Positions 36,301 through 46,480 of a stretch of 64,000 nt of DNA are shown piece by piece; the first letter of the stretch is position 1, and each line of letters opens with the position of its first letter. The DNA is from Brachyhypopomus gauderio (Eukaryota; Chordata; Actinopteri; Gymnotiformes; Hypopomidae), in the NCBI RefSeq assembly GCF_052324685.1, contig NC_135221.1:5447739-5511738 (forward strand), given 5' to 3'. The notes beneath the pieces are model-generated. The model had not been told where the DNA came from, searched no databases, and was given only the letters and a program-made list of their open reading frames with translations. The translations under genes and the position numbers were made by a program.

Positions 36301-38976
36301 TTTTTGACCTTAAGGCCTTGGTGGACATGATGTCTATCGGGACCTTGCTGGCCTACTCTTTAGTGGCTGCCTGTGTGCTTATTCTCAGGTTTGTGTCTGT
36401 GGTTTCACTACATGCTCCAAAATGCATCTGGGGTCTGAGTGAAAGGTCTCCAGAGTGCAGAGTGTACCCTGCTCTTGCAGGTCTGCAGGAAAGATGTCGT
36501 GAACATTTATTAGATCTGTGATGCAATCGGCTGAATGCAAGCACTGTGCATTGCTGGGTGATTTCTTTAGTTAATGGTTCTGTTTTTTTCTGACCTGTTT
36601 TCTTAGCCTTGCTCAACTTAAAGGGGGCACAGTTATGTTTCCTGGAGTCCTAAAAACGGCCCCTTTCTAGAAAAACAGGAATTTTAAAAATCTGTGGGCC
36701 GCTGACCAAAAAATACACAGCTCTGATACACATGGACCAAGAACCCTTTCAGGACTTGGTGAAAGTGGAGAATAGTGCTTACAGAGCTAAGGGAGGCTAT
36801 CGTCAGTTACATGGGTGTGGTGTTCTAAACACGACAACTATACTCATGATCGTGGTTACATTTGTAAGTGTACGATAGCTTGCCACAAATAACACTATCC
36901 TAAAACAGCTGAGGTATAGCTGAGGTTTTTTTTTTTTACCTGCAAGACCTCATTGTTACACAAATAAACATGTTTTGAAGTTTAAAATGTTATTTTGTTA
37001 GCGTTTTATATTAGGTCTAAAATCGTCTTGTGATCATGCTTTTCAGTGTGTCTCTGTCCTAATTGATCTCTATATGTTTATGAAAAAATCATTTTTTGTC
37101 CATGGAGGATTCAAATGCAACAGTTTTTGTCCAGCTATTTATAGTCAACAATATGGTTTCACAAATGAGTATTTGGTTTAGGTGAGCTGTGATTATTAAC
37201 CGTTGCATGGCTGACGTGGTGATAACTTTCCTCCTTTCAGGTATAGGCCAGACTCCGTGTCGGAGAGCGCTGGGATCAGTAAAGGAGGCGAGGAGTTCGG
37301 TGAGTCGGAGCTGACGGAGTCTGAGTCGCACCTCGATAGGCTGAACGACAAGAGAGCGTCTGCGCTGCGCTCTCTGCTCAACCCCTCGCAAGAGCCCACC
37401 GAGGCCTCCTCCACCGCCGTCAACATGGCCGTGGGGGTCATAGGTCAGCATCGCTCCACGCCTCACGCAGGAACACCCGCAGGATCAATGCCAATGCATT
37501 CGACTCGTGAGACCTAGAAGAATTTATCGCCTTGTGTTCCATTAAATTCAGATGTGTGTGTGTTTTGTCTTTTTGTAGTTATCGTAGTGTGCACCATAAG
37601 TGCTCTCACTACACACTACGGACAAGCCGTCCTCGCTCTGGAGTCCTGGATCCTGGGGGTGTTGGCGGCCTCCTTGCTTATTCTTTTCACGTGTATCATC
37701 TTGGTCTGTAGACAGCCCCAGACAAGCAAGAAGGTGTCTTTTATGGTATGTGCTGGTGTTTAAATCTCTTTTATGGTATGTGCTTTACACCTAAATCTCG
37801 CTGTGCACCAATCTACCTCAGCAGTCTCCTCCAGACTTACTCTGCAGTGCGCACATTGTGCTCGTTCGAGCTGCACTCGCTCAAAGTTCCTAGCGGCAAG
37901 TTGCACACTGTTGGTGATAATTTAGTGCGGCTGGGTCAAAGTTGGAACAGTCTGCTGCTTGAGTTATGTGCTTGCCCACCCATCACTGTATTCAAGGCAA
38001 CAGCTAAAACCATCTTTTCCAGTTGGCTTATGGCTGAGCCTACTGAGCCCACTGAGCTTAAATGCTGTAGTAAACTAATGGGAAAAAGGGCTATTAAGCA
38101 GATAGAAGTGCAACAGCACATCAAACAGTATGAAAAAAATGTCAAAATGTCAGCAGTTCATTTGGCACAGCCTTAAGCCTGTTATCCATAATACTCCATA
38201 TAGTTCGAAAAATGTACCCATAGTACAAAGAAGTGCAGTGAAGCCCGGAGTGATGAAAGAAAGGATTAAACAACATTTCGAGTAGGGAAAAAGTGGTGTG
38301 TTAACACAGCAGAACGTATGGACCAGCTTTAACATATTGCACTTGCCCCTGCTGACATCAAAAGTAGTGTGGTGTACATCATCAGGTTTGCTTCGTTTGG
38401 TCCACAGTGACTAGGCTTTCGGGAGGAAATTCACCCCTGTGCACGTGTTTAACACACCGGGTTTGTTCCATAGGTTCCCCTATTGCCCTTCCTGCCCATT
38501 CTGAGTATATTTGTCAATGTTTACCTCATGGTGCAGCTGAGCGGAGACACATGGATCCGTTTCTCTGTTTGGATGGCTGCGGGTAAGCACTCGCTCTCTC
38601 TCTCCCCTCAGACACACACACACAGTAGACCACATACTTAAAAGCCTATGTGCACCCCCCCCCCACACACACACACAATGCACATGCATTGAAAGAGCAT
38701 TAGTAGGCCTATAGCAGAGGCTTATGAGAGGAATCTGAGTCAGTTCTACTTTTAACCCCAGCATGTTCCTCCACAAGTCTGACCGTGTAAATCGTTAATG
38801 TGCTTAATTCCTGCACTTCAGGTTTCCTGATTTACTTTGGTTATGGTATATGGCACAGCAGTGAGCACCACAGGCACCCGAAAGACCCTGACACCATGCA
38901 AGAGAAGGAAAGAATGTTAGTAAAGGATGGCAGTGCGGAAAAGGTCATGCATCCGGAGAAGACCAGTCAGTTTTAA
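26535..38976 (+). CDS. slc7a2: Cationic amino acid transporter 2 (CAT-2), 11 coding exons plus one alternative exon
   Basis: Plasma-membrane transporter of arginine, lysine and ornithine, with about 14 membrane spans. Coding exons: 26535-26898, 27594-27749, 32411-32576, 32695-32831, 33028-33250, then either 34151-34290 or 34602-34738, then 36286-36388, 37241-37443, 37579-37745, 38474-38582, 38822-38976. All junctions are GT..AG and phases close, giving 640 aa with the first alternative exon or 639 with the second (human 657-658). Family blocks seen: [21 protein letters not shown] at the N-terminus, [80 protein letters not shown]-2 rather than CAT-1 follows from the alternative exon pair and linkage to mtmr7. 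Exon 37241-37443 encodes a long acidic cytoplasmic loop ([13 protein letters not shown]) that differs from the mammalian loop. A small upstream acceptor-like site precedes ATG 26535. No lesions seen. Confidence 0.95.
27105..27280. mobile_element. Palindromic MITE (172 bp) with TA target duplication
   Basis: Left end GTGCTGTCAATTCCAGGTGC (27107 onwards) continues for about 50 bases that are repeated inverted and essentially perfectly up to 27278. It is flanked by TA on both sides (27105-27106, 27279-27280), as for Tc1/mariner-type insertion. No coding capacity; it could fold into a long hairpin in slc7a2 intron 1 of the coding part. Confidence 0.8.
27290..27346. repeat. (AC)n microsatellite
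   Basis: About 28 units directly beside the palindromic MITE in an slc7a2 intron. Confidence 0.9.
28091..28115. repeat. (AC)n microsatellite
   Basis: About 12 units, slc7a2 intron between exons ending 27749 and starting 32411. Confidence 0.85.
28197..30168 (-). mobile_element. 5'-truncated L2-type LINE with open reverse transcriptase frame
   Basis: Minus-strand frame from about 30168 to the stop at 28907-28909 is uninterrupted. It carries RT motifs [17 protein letters not shown] (about 30135-30085), [31 protein letters not shown], the active site [10 protein letters not shown] (about 29755-29725), and ends [16 protein letters not shown]. Endonuclease and N-terminal RT parts are missing, so it is a dead-on-arrival 5'-truncated copy, but younger than the LINE at 754-2999 because no stops have accumulated. 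The 3' UTR (28906-28197) ends in the tail attttatttatatagcactt. It lies antisense in an slc7a2 intron, and its 5' end abuts the inverted-repeat element at 30171. Confidence 0.88.
30171..31375. mobile_element. Element bounded by 40-bp perfect inverted repeats (probable non-autonomous DNA transposon)
   Basis: Positions 30171-30210 (starting actatttaagtacagaaata) are the exact reverse complement of 31336-31375. The 1205-bp span has no transposase-like frame. Internally, 30595-30680 is rich in imperfect palindromes built on catactatatactgcactcc and agtagtatgcagtata. No convincing target duplication was found, so superfamily is open. It may contain a second, nested repeat. Confidence 0.65.
34151..34290 (+). 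CDS. slc7a2: slc7a2 alternative exon, CAT-2B/CAT-1-like
   Basis: 140 nt encoding [20 protein letters not shown] and the following [15 protein letters not shown]. Glutamate in AMAEDG, and one extra residue before the KTKTP block compared with the second copy, match the high-affinity CAT-1/CAT-2B type. In human CAT-2, an arginine-versus-glutamate difference and a one-residue length difference in this segment are reported to set substrate affinity. Acceptor ctgcag|T and donor gcag|gtgaga are both good. Phase is identical to the exon at 34602. Confidence 0.88.
34602..34738 (+). CDS. slc7a2: slc7a2 alternative exon, CAT-2A-like
   Basis: 137 nt encoding [20 protein letters not shown] and the following [18 protein letters not shown]. 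Arginine in AMARDG and the shorter following loop match the low-affinity, liver-type CAT-2A. It lies 311 bases after the first copy. Because the two exons share phases (1 nt in, 1 nt out) and neither length is a multiple of three, including both or neither breaks the frame; only one can be used per functional transcript. Confidence 0.88.
37800..38040 (+). mobile_element. Probable LINE ORF2 C-terminal remnant
   Basis: The frame 37748-38176 includes [25 protein letters not shown], and [18 protein letters not shown]. This resembles the LINE C-terminal block (R/K-L-x-TVGDRAF, WNSLP, FKxxLKTxLF). Order and spacing fit, identity is low. It sits in the slc7a2 intron between 37745 and 38474 and has no splice role I can see. 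Confidence 0.4.
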
Positions 38977-39081
38977 TGGATGGCTGATTATATGTAAAGC
39001 TCTGCTACACCTACACCTACACGAACTATCTTGCTGAGCACCCAGGCTGGGATGAGGGTTGAGAATGTGGTTTAGTGTGTG

Positions 39082-39082
<1 letters not shown>

Positions 39083-39122
<40 letters not shown>
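39083..39122. repeat. (TA)n microsatellite in the slc7a2 3' UTR
   Basis: About 20 TA units roughly 110 bases after the slc7a2 stop codon, so likely transcribed in the 3' UTR. Confidence 0.85.
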
Positions 39123-39126
<4 letters not shown>

Positions 39127-40475
39127 CCCCATTGTTCTGACTTATTGGTACCCTCATGGGCTGTGATGGGTTAATGTTAATGAAACGTGAACTTACCTCT
39201 CAGTCATTACTGCTGCACGTTTCTGCATTAATGAGGGTCTTAACCATTTGAGCTCTAAATGCGCTTTGAGTTTTACATAGTGAACTACAGTTGCCTCTGG
39301 TTGTACCATGTTCATATGTAGCAGCTTTTATATTTAATTGAATAGTTAGCTACATTTGCTACAAGATAACACTGTCAGAGTTTACTGGTCAATCTTTCTC
39401 TGTGTATTTTTTTAAATATTATTTTAATGACCATGTCTATGAGTATTCACAGTATTTCTAATGTAAAAATAGTCCACTTTCTGTTCTTTGGCTACAATTT
39501 TCTAATAAGACTATTACCCATTTCCTGTTTACAATTATTTTACTTCTAAAGTGGAATGTAATACATTTGAATGTTTGAATCTCTGTCTTGGTAGTCTAAC
39601 TCCTAAATCACATTCCTTTCACTGATTGTCTTATAGACACAGTTATGTAACTGTCCTGTTTCATCTTGTCTTGTTTGCACAGACAGTTTTAATGCCAACT
39701 CAATACTACTTCATACATCATAAAAGTATGAAATGTCAATCAAATTCAAGCAGAGTCTTGCCCTTATCATAAGCTCAGAAAGAATGAGTGTTATGCTAAG
39801 TACTCTGCCCCCCCCCCCCAAGACTTTTTTCTTTCTTTATTCTTTACATAGATTTATTTAGACATAAAGCTATTTGTAAAAGAAAAAAGACACCAAGAGA
39901 TATGATAAAATCTATGAATTGGCATTAAAGTCACCAGCTTCCTTTGTTTTTTATTGTAATCTGGATGTTTCGAACATACTTTCACACATCCTTTCTTTTG
40001 CATTGTGTGTTAAATTCACTCATATAAAATGGCATCCAAATACACCTGTTGCTTTTAGCTTAATATGCTTTAATACAAGTGTTGCCTTAACCATGCACTG
40101 TTTCTCTTACTGCTGTGGGCCGCTGATAGTTTCAGTGTTATCTACTGATGTACATGATTGATACTTTGAAACTGGCATGTACGACTGGCTGAGTATGACA
40201 AAATCACAAATCTTTTTCACTTTGAACATGAAGTGTTCAGTCTCAGTCATTGTTTGGAGGTGGCTTGACTAGAATTTTGAGACCCTGAAAAATAAAAAAA
40301 ATAGCTAATTTTTATTAGCTGAGATTTCTATACATTTGTAACCTTTGTAAAGTAACCCATATGTCTTTGTATATTGACTTTTGAACTAAATAGTGATGTT
40401 GAGTGTATTACTAAGTGATTCCATAGTATTCAACACCAATGTGTAATTTTTTACTCACATTAGCATATTGTTATC

Positions 40476-40481
40476 AATAAA
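40476..40481 (+). promoter_or_regulatory. slc7a2: Candidate slc7a2 polyadenylation signal
   Basis: AATAAA followed within 30 bases by a T/GT-rich stretch (tttttgttttgctggtgttt). It would give a 3' UTR of about 1.5 kb. No repeat family is apparent from 38977 to here. Inference only. Confidence 0.45.
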
Positions 40482-40509
40482 TGCCCTTTTTGTTTTGCTG
40501 GTGTTTTTT

Positions 40510-42640
40510 GGGTAGTGGTCAGATCTTTATTACTTACATTTGGTCAGAGAATATATAACTGTTCGGTTATATATCTCATACAGCTTCAGCCAGATGTTAG
40601 CCATATAAAGCTATACAATTTAAGTGTGTGTTGCAGAGATTTGCACAAGCACTGCAGTTTACATCCTGATATAAGGGTTTCCATCCTCCTTTTATCTAGG
40701 AGTCAGGGATGAAGATAAAAACTACCACTGACTGGTATTTGTGTCCAAAGTTGAAGATCTCTGTACTAATGTCTCTCTATGTAATGCCCCAAGACATCAG
40801 CTGTGAGCGCTGTTTCCTACTGTTGATTATTCTTTTGTTTTAACCCAAGATGTGGCAGGTCTTCAGTCATATTCCTGGAGGACAACTGACTCCACCGCAG
40901 AGCGCACTGTCTCTGGATACAGTTCCATTCAATCAGGGGAAAAAGTCACGTGTGTAAACTAAACACCCTAGAATCCCTTCATATCTGAGGGTAGAAAACA
41001 AAAAATAGCTTGTGAAAGAAAAGCTTGTGATTGCATTATATATTTGTTTGTTTTCATTGAGCAATCATCTCATCTTTTAGTGGATTGATTAAATGCCTTT
41101 GTACGGTGGCTCTGAAAGCCCATCGCGATGCAAGCGGAAAACGCGCTGCAAATACGCAAAGCAAATGCATCAAAATGACAATGCGTGCGCTACATTTCAG
41201 AAACGAGCTGCAAATTCAGAAACGCTGCAAATACAGACACAACACATGTGTTTCTGGACGAATAATTTTATCCAGGGACTGTAGGTTTTATTTTATTTAT
41301 TTATTTATTTATTTTTGAAGAATAACAAGTAAATACACACCGCTCGTAGAGGTAGAAAAAAATACAGAAACATCAAGAAAAAAAAGAAAAGGATAGCGGA
41401 CCAAGAAAACCAACAAGAAATGGAGCAGATAACTAAAACAAAAGAAAATTTGAAACATCAAGAGCCACTTTTTAACATACTCAGATCTTACACATTTTAA
41501 TGCGGAGAAGTACCGCTTAAAATCAACTAGGAAGCTGGCAAAGCATGGGGCTGAGCGTCTCCATTTACAGCAGTGTATGTGGTATTTAGCAAGCAAGAAA
41601 ACAACATTCACCAAATCAGATATTTTGTGATCAAGATCGTTGAAAAAGTACATCAAATAAAGTCCGGAATGTTCTCAAGTTTTAAAGACAGCCAATTCTT
41701 CATGTCACTCCAAAACTTTTAGAGTTGGAATTTAATACTGTAGCTGCCTCTGCCAGAGCTGAAGTCCTTCTATTATAATCATAAAACAATTTAGATTTAA
41801 AGGACAGCATTATTACACTTTTTGTCCATTAAGTTACAAGTATTTCCAAATTAGGAAGGGTTGAAGTGACTCTAGAATACAGAAGTGTGTTTTGTATGAG
41901 ACAGATTAGAGAATAGCGACATCTACTTCAACTGTATCAGAATCATCCTTGTTGTGCTGCTCCCGTAGGGCCGTCAGGCTGTAGGCCTATTCATGGTCCG
42001 ACATGGTACCGACAAACTTCTAACAATTCAGAGCTGTAACAAGTAAAATAGCAGCCAAAACGGCTTTCAAACGGACTATCAAAAAAGTACGTTTAGCTCG
42101 CATCTATTGCTAAGGCAAAATGTCAATAGACTTGGCTAAATAGTAAAAAAAAATTAAATTTCAACAGAGCCTGCTAAATACCTTCCTCCCACACCGCCAT
42201 CTTGTACCTCTCTGGACGACACAAGTGAAAAGTGAAGCCTCCGTGTGTCAGCTGCCCTCTAGTGGCTGGCTGCAGTACAACTTTTAACCCCGTCCATTCC
42301 CATGTTAGTGAACGGGCCGGACGACAAACTTTGAATTTTCATTACACGTAAAATAAGTTTTTTTGGGCAATTATATTTTGTCAATTATATAACACCCCAT
42401 TGCATTAGTATCTCTCCCAGTGTTTTTCTCTACGATAAACAGATTTTATAGAAGTTATTAAGTGTTACTTAAAGGGGTGTGGCGATAAGGTGATTGACAG
42501 TTAATAGCTGCGTTGGTTGATAATCTAATACCAGACGCTCAAACGTGAACGCGCTCAACAGCAAAACTCTATCAAAACTCTCGACAGCAGTATTAAAACC
42601 TTTTACCTTTGTTTATTTTGTAAAACGTCAAAAGTGTCTT
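40510..42640. other. Repeat-rich intergenic stretch without recognised genes
   Basis: Holds a short (TTTA)n run at about 41292-41316 and sequence that looks interspersed-repeat derived: 41085-41275 with repeated gctgcaaata and cagaaacg words, and 42215-42335. I could not find paired ends or coding parts. Confidence 0.35.
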
Positions 42641-42654
42641 TATACCACACCTCA

Positions 42655-42719
42655 ATGTCTTGTTCTGCAGTAAATTGTTGTAACAGACCATTAGGGTCAA
42701 GTTCTTTGCAGTTCTTTCG
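42655..42719 (+). CDS. Orphan first exon of a THAP-domain protein
   Basis: ATG 42655 starts MSCSAVNCCNRPLGSSSLQF and FR follows, then a consensus donor cg|gtaagt after 42719. The C-x4-C at residues 3 and 8 within MSCSAVNC and the final aromatic-Arg are typical of the N-terminal part of the C2CH THAP zinc finger, whose next residues (FP..D..R..W) are usually on exon 2. I find no exon 2 in the next 5 kb; it could lie beyond the foldback element, be lost, or the exon may belong to a P-element-like transposon. It does not splice in an obvious way to the broken THAP gene downstream, which has its own N-terminus. Confidence 0.5.
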
Positions 42720-45019
42720 GTAAGTAGCTCATTTAGATATTTGACTAGCTAGCCAGATGTTAACTTTAGTCACTTGGACATTTTTTTCAACATTACTTAA
42801 TCACATTTAAATTTTTTTTTTAAGTTTTAGTAGATGCAGCACAATATAACAAAAAAGATGCCTTAATTGTCAAATTTGATCAAGCCAGTCCAAAGATAAT
42901 CAAATTTAAATCGGCCTTATTTTTTTATGCAATTAACCTAAAACAATAGGAAATCTTGTGATCAAGAAATGTGCTCTAGTTTTAGCATGTGGCTAGTTTT
43001 TCTTTTCGTGTCCGCCGTGATCATGGTTCATCGGACCAACACGTTGTCTTGGGACCCTTAAACTGTACAGACTGGGATAAAACTGTACAGAAACAATAAA
43101 CAAGAATATAATGTAACGGTCCACTTATCTATTAATATCTTTTGAACAGTCCAACAATATTTTTGAATGGTCCAAACGCGAAGTTAAATTTCAAGCAGGC
43201 TCAAAAAGAAACAGAAGCGTGAATTCTTTTAATGAATGACATACTTCTCTGTTCAGTGTTGCCAACTCCTCAGTAAGGAAAGTAGCTATTGGTTGTCCTA
43301 AAAGTCGCTAAATGATGTCATTGCCTAATTTGCATAATACATGTTTTTTGAAGCTGTAAAGGAATAACGTTGGGAGAGAAAAAAGTGAGTAAAAACACCC
43401 TAAATATGTTAGAACTACAAATGAACAACATCTGATGCCTTTGAAATAGGCAGTCACTTCTCAAAAGAACTACATGACTTTGTATGTAATGCTTTGTATA
43501 AATCATTTTTACGTAAATTACAGAAACAGTTTTTTTGTTGTGTTGTTAAATGTTACTATAAGAGTAGTATGGAGTGATTTTTGATTTTTTTTTCAATAGT
43601 TCCACAAAAGCAAAAGTAAATCCAAGAGCAGAAAGTATATGTTATGAATGCAAAACAGAAAAAATATATCAAAAGTATATTTTTTAAATATAATTGGTTA
43701 TTTGAAACTTATTTTCGTTTGCATTTTGACAAGTTTTTGGTTCCATTATTTTAGTTTTTTTGGATTTTCCCAGTAAGGTCTTTTGCTTCTGGAATCTCTC
43801 TTTGCTTCTGCTTCGTTTTTTGCTTCTGACTTTTGGAACACATTTCACGTGTGGGAGGGGCTTAGATGAAGGCGTTCCTCTGCAATCTCCATTGGTCACT
43901 TATTCCGGACTGACACAGAGCTCTGAGACCGCCTCTGGGACCAAGCCACACCCACCCCACCAGCTTCCCAGTTTTCAAACATGGCGGAACGCGGTGGTTC
44001 TGTTTCACAGCAGCATGTATATGGAGTCAAATTAGGGTCTTTAATGGTGACGAAAAAAAAATAATATCGCAAATATAAGATTAGCATTTTGCATTTTACG
44101 TTCCTAATTTGTTTCTGCAATACTTTCCCTCTTTTGCGTTTCTTTCTTTTCTTTGCGTTTCACATTTTATGTTGCTGCTTTTGTTTTGCAATACTTTCTC
44201 CCTTTTGCGTTTCTTTCTTTTGTTTGCGCGTCACTGCTTTTCTTTGCGTCTCGCATTTTACGTTCATAATTTTTTTTTGCGCTTCTCTCTTTTCTTTGCT
44301 CCGGTTTTACCCTCTGTGTGGGGGCGGGGAAAGAGGCGTGGCCAAGAGCGAAAGGCGTGCTGTGAACGTTCAGCGTCAGTTCAGCTTCCTTCCACTCGCT
44401 GAACTGAACTGCTGCAGCAGCGCATCTGGTGTTAAAGTAAGAGAGAGGTCGGGTGTGTGCGAGGTGGTGGCGCATTTCAGGGCATTGTTTTTATTCGCTC
44501 AGGTTTTCAAAAGATCATTTCAAACCGACCTCAGTAAAATGTTAATAATAATAATAATAATATATATATTTTAAACGAAGTTTTAAAAGGGCACTTTCGT
44601 TGATAAAGGGCAGAGTTGGTGGTGCTTTAGCACCTGATGTCTATGTCTGCACGCACATACCTGTGGTCCAGCTGGGCGACCGTCTGCCCTGATACCAGTA
44701 ACCAAATTGCAGTGCTGTGTGGTTCAACTGATGACGCTGAACGTTCACAGCACGCCTTTCGCTCTTGGCCACGCCTCTTTCCCCGCCCCCACACAGAGGG
44801 TAAAACCGGAGCAAAGAAAAGAGAGAAGCGCAAAAAAAAATTATGAACGTAAAATGCGAGACGCAAAGAAAAGCAGTGACACGCAAAGAAAAGAAAGAAA
44901 CGCAAAAGGGAGAAAGTATTGCAGAAACAAATTAGGAACGTAAAATGCAAAATGCTAATCTTATATTTGCGATATTATTTTTTTTTCGTCACCATTAAAG
45001 TCCCTAATTTGACTCCATA

Positions 45020-45247
45020 CATGTAAACCGAGTTTTACCATTAAAGTTTATACAAAGGTTATAATTAATTGCTAAATGGTCTGTAAATATTGCAAATGTA
45101 CACTTTATAATAACTACATTAAGCATGAAGGTTAATATTTAGCACACTTCACCAGCGCGAGCTTTTTAAAATAAAAAAAAATCTGTTTTGAAGTTGAAAA
45201 GGGTGACCAACGCGAATCGTGTAGATCCGAGGACGGGGGGGATGGGG

Positions 45248-45306
<59 letters not shown>

Positions 45307-45868
45307 CGTTCAATCGTTTTCATATTTTGCGGTAAAACAAACTCTTGTGAAAAATAGGTAGTCATCTAGATAGATAGGTAACGGTGACGTAAAATAAGAA
45401 ACAAGATTTTTTTGTAGTTCTAACAGGTGAATCCAGGGACGTGTGAGGATAACATTCGCACCAGAGCTGATGTGGACAGCATGGACAGCACAAGATGAAT
45501 GTGATGTGTGTGTGTGTGTTTGGCACCTGCAGAACACTGAAAAACAGTGCGAGTGAACAAAGCTGGTTGTATATAGGGTGGCCACTTTTCAGTATTGCTT
45601 TAATTTTGGTATTTTTTACTATTATGGATTTTACTTATATTTGGCATCACCTCCCGTCGCCATATGCCCGTGCCGTCACCTGTTGCCATACCAGATATTG
45701 CAAATACTCATATTTCTTCCACACATCAGTGTTTTCTCTCCATCCAGTTCACTAAAATTTAAAAAAGCTCACGTTAGTAAAGTGTGCTACATTTGCAATA
45801 TCTACAGACCATTTAGCAATTAATTATAACCTTTGTATAAACATTTATGGTAAAACTCAGTTTACATG
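45020..45868. mobile_element. 841-bp inverted-repeat element nested in the foldback arm
   Basis: 45024 onward reads TAAACCGAGTTTTACCA and matches the reverse complement of the end at 45864 (TAAACTGAGTTTTACCA) for about 85 bases with few differences. CATG flanks it on both sides (45020-45023, 45865-45868). The uninterrupted opposite foldback arm shows the empty site. The interior holds a (TA)n tract at 45254-45302 and poly-G; no transposase. Confidence 0.7.
45254..45302. repeat. (TA)n microsatellite
   Basis: About 24 TA units inside the nested 841-bp element. Confidence 0.9.
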
Positions 45869-46394
45869 CTATTGTGAAACAGAAACCCCACGTTCCGCCA
45901 TGTTTGAAAACGCTGGGAAGCTGGTGGGGTGGACGTGGCTTGGTCCCAGAGGCGGTCTCAGAGCTCCGGAATAAGTGACCAATTGAGATGGCAGAGGAAC
46001 GCCTTCATCTAAGCCCCTCCCACACGTGAAATGTGTTCAAAAAAAGTCAGAAGCAAAAAACGAAGCAGAAGCAAAGAGAGATTCCAGAAGCAAAAGACCT
46101 TACTGGGAAAATCCAAAAAAAAAAAAACAATGGAACCAAAAACTTGTCAAAATGCAAACGAAAATAAGTTTCAAATAACCAATTATATTTAAAAAATATA
46201 CTTTTGATACATTTTTTCTGTTTTGCATTCATAACATATACTTTCTGCTCTTGGATTTACTTTTGCTTCTGTGGAACTATTGAAACAAAAATCACTCCAT
46301 AGAGTAGCAGTTAGCAGGAATTAATGAGGTGAAGGTAAATTTTATTTCGTGTCTCACTGAAGACTAAAGCATTTATATTTACATCCCGCTCTGT

Positions 46395-46480
46395 AAATAC
46401 GGGGCGGGGCGTCGGCGGCAGCTTTGGGCATGCGCAGTTCATTTGCAGTGTGGACGTGGAGCGGTGAGGGTCTGCTCTGA
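46395..46480 (+). promoter_or_regulatory. GC-rich candidate promoter of the THAP-domain gene
   Basis: Contains ggggcggggcg and an NRF1-like gcatgcgcag in otherwise AT-rich DNA, about 1.4 kb upstream of the exon starting near 47866, which has an acceptor site and hence needs an upstream exon. A CpG-containing housekeeping-type promoter here is plausible, but no donor site has been assigned. The stretch 46500-47860 otherwise holds a 28-bp near-perfect direct repeat (46759-46786, 47461-47488) and a (TA)n tract. Confidence 0.25.

Larger units (their letters stand above)
43562..46307. mobile_element. Foldback-type DNA element with roughly 0.8-kb inverted arms
   Basis: From 43568 (TATGGAGTGATTTTTG) to 46301 the two halves are near-complementary: 43568-44380 matches the reverse complement of 44732-46301 once an 841-bp insertion (45024-45864) is removed. 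The central 350 bases (about 44381-44731) are unique. A 6-bp direct repeat gagtag flanks it (43562-43567, 46302-46307), a candidate target duplication. The arms are purine/pyrimidine-biased with repeated cttttgcttctg and ctttgcgtttc words. No transposase frame was found. Superfamily unknown; a 6-bp duplication is unusual among common fish DNA transposons. Confidence 0.75.

Noticed and set aside
44089..44950. Large mirrored open frames on both strands (phenylalanine-rich)
   Set aside because: They are created by the two complementary arms of the foldback element; low-complexity translation with no domain.
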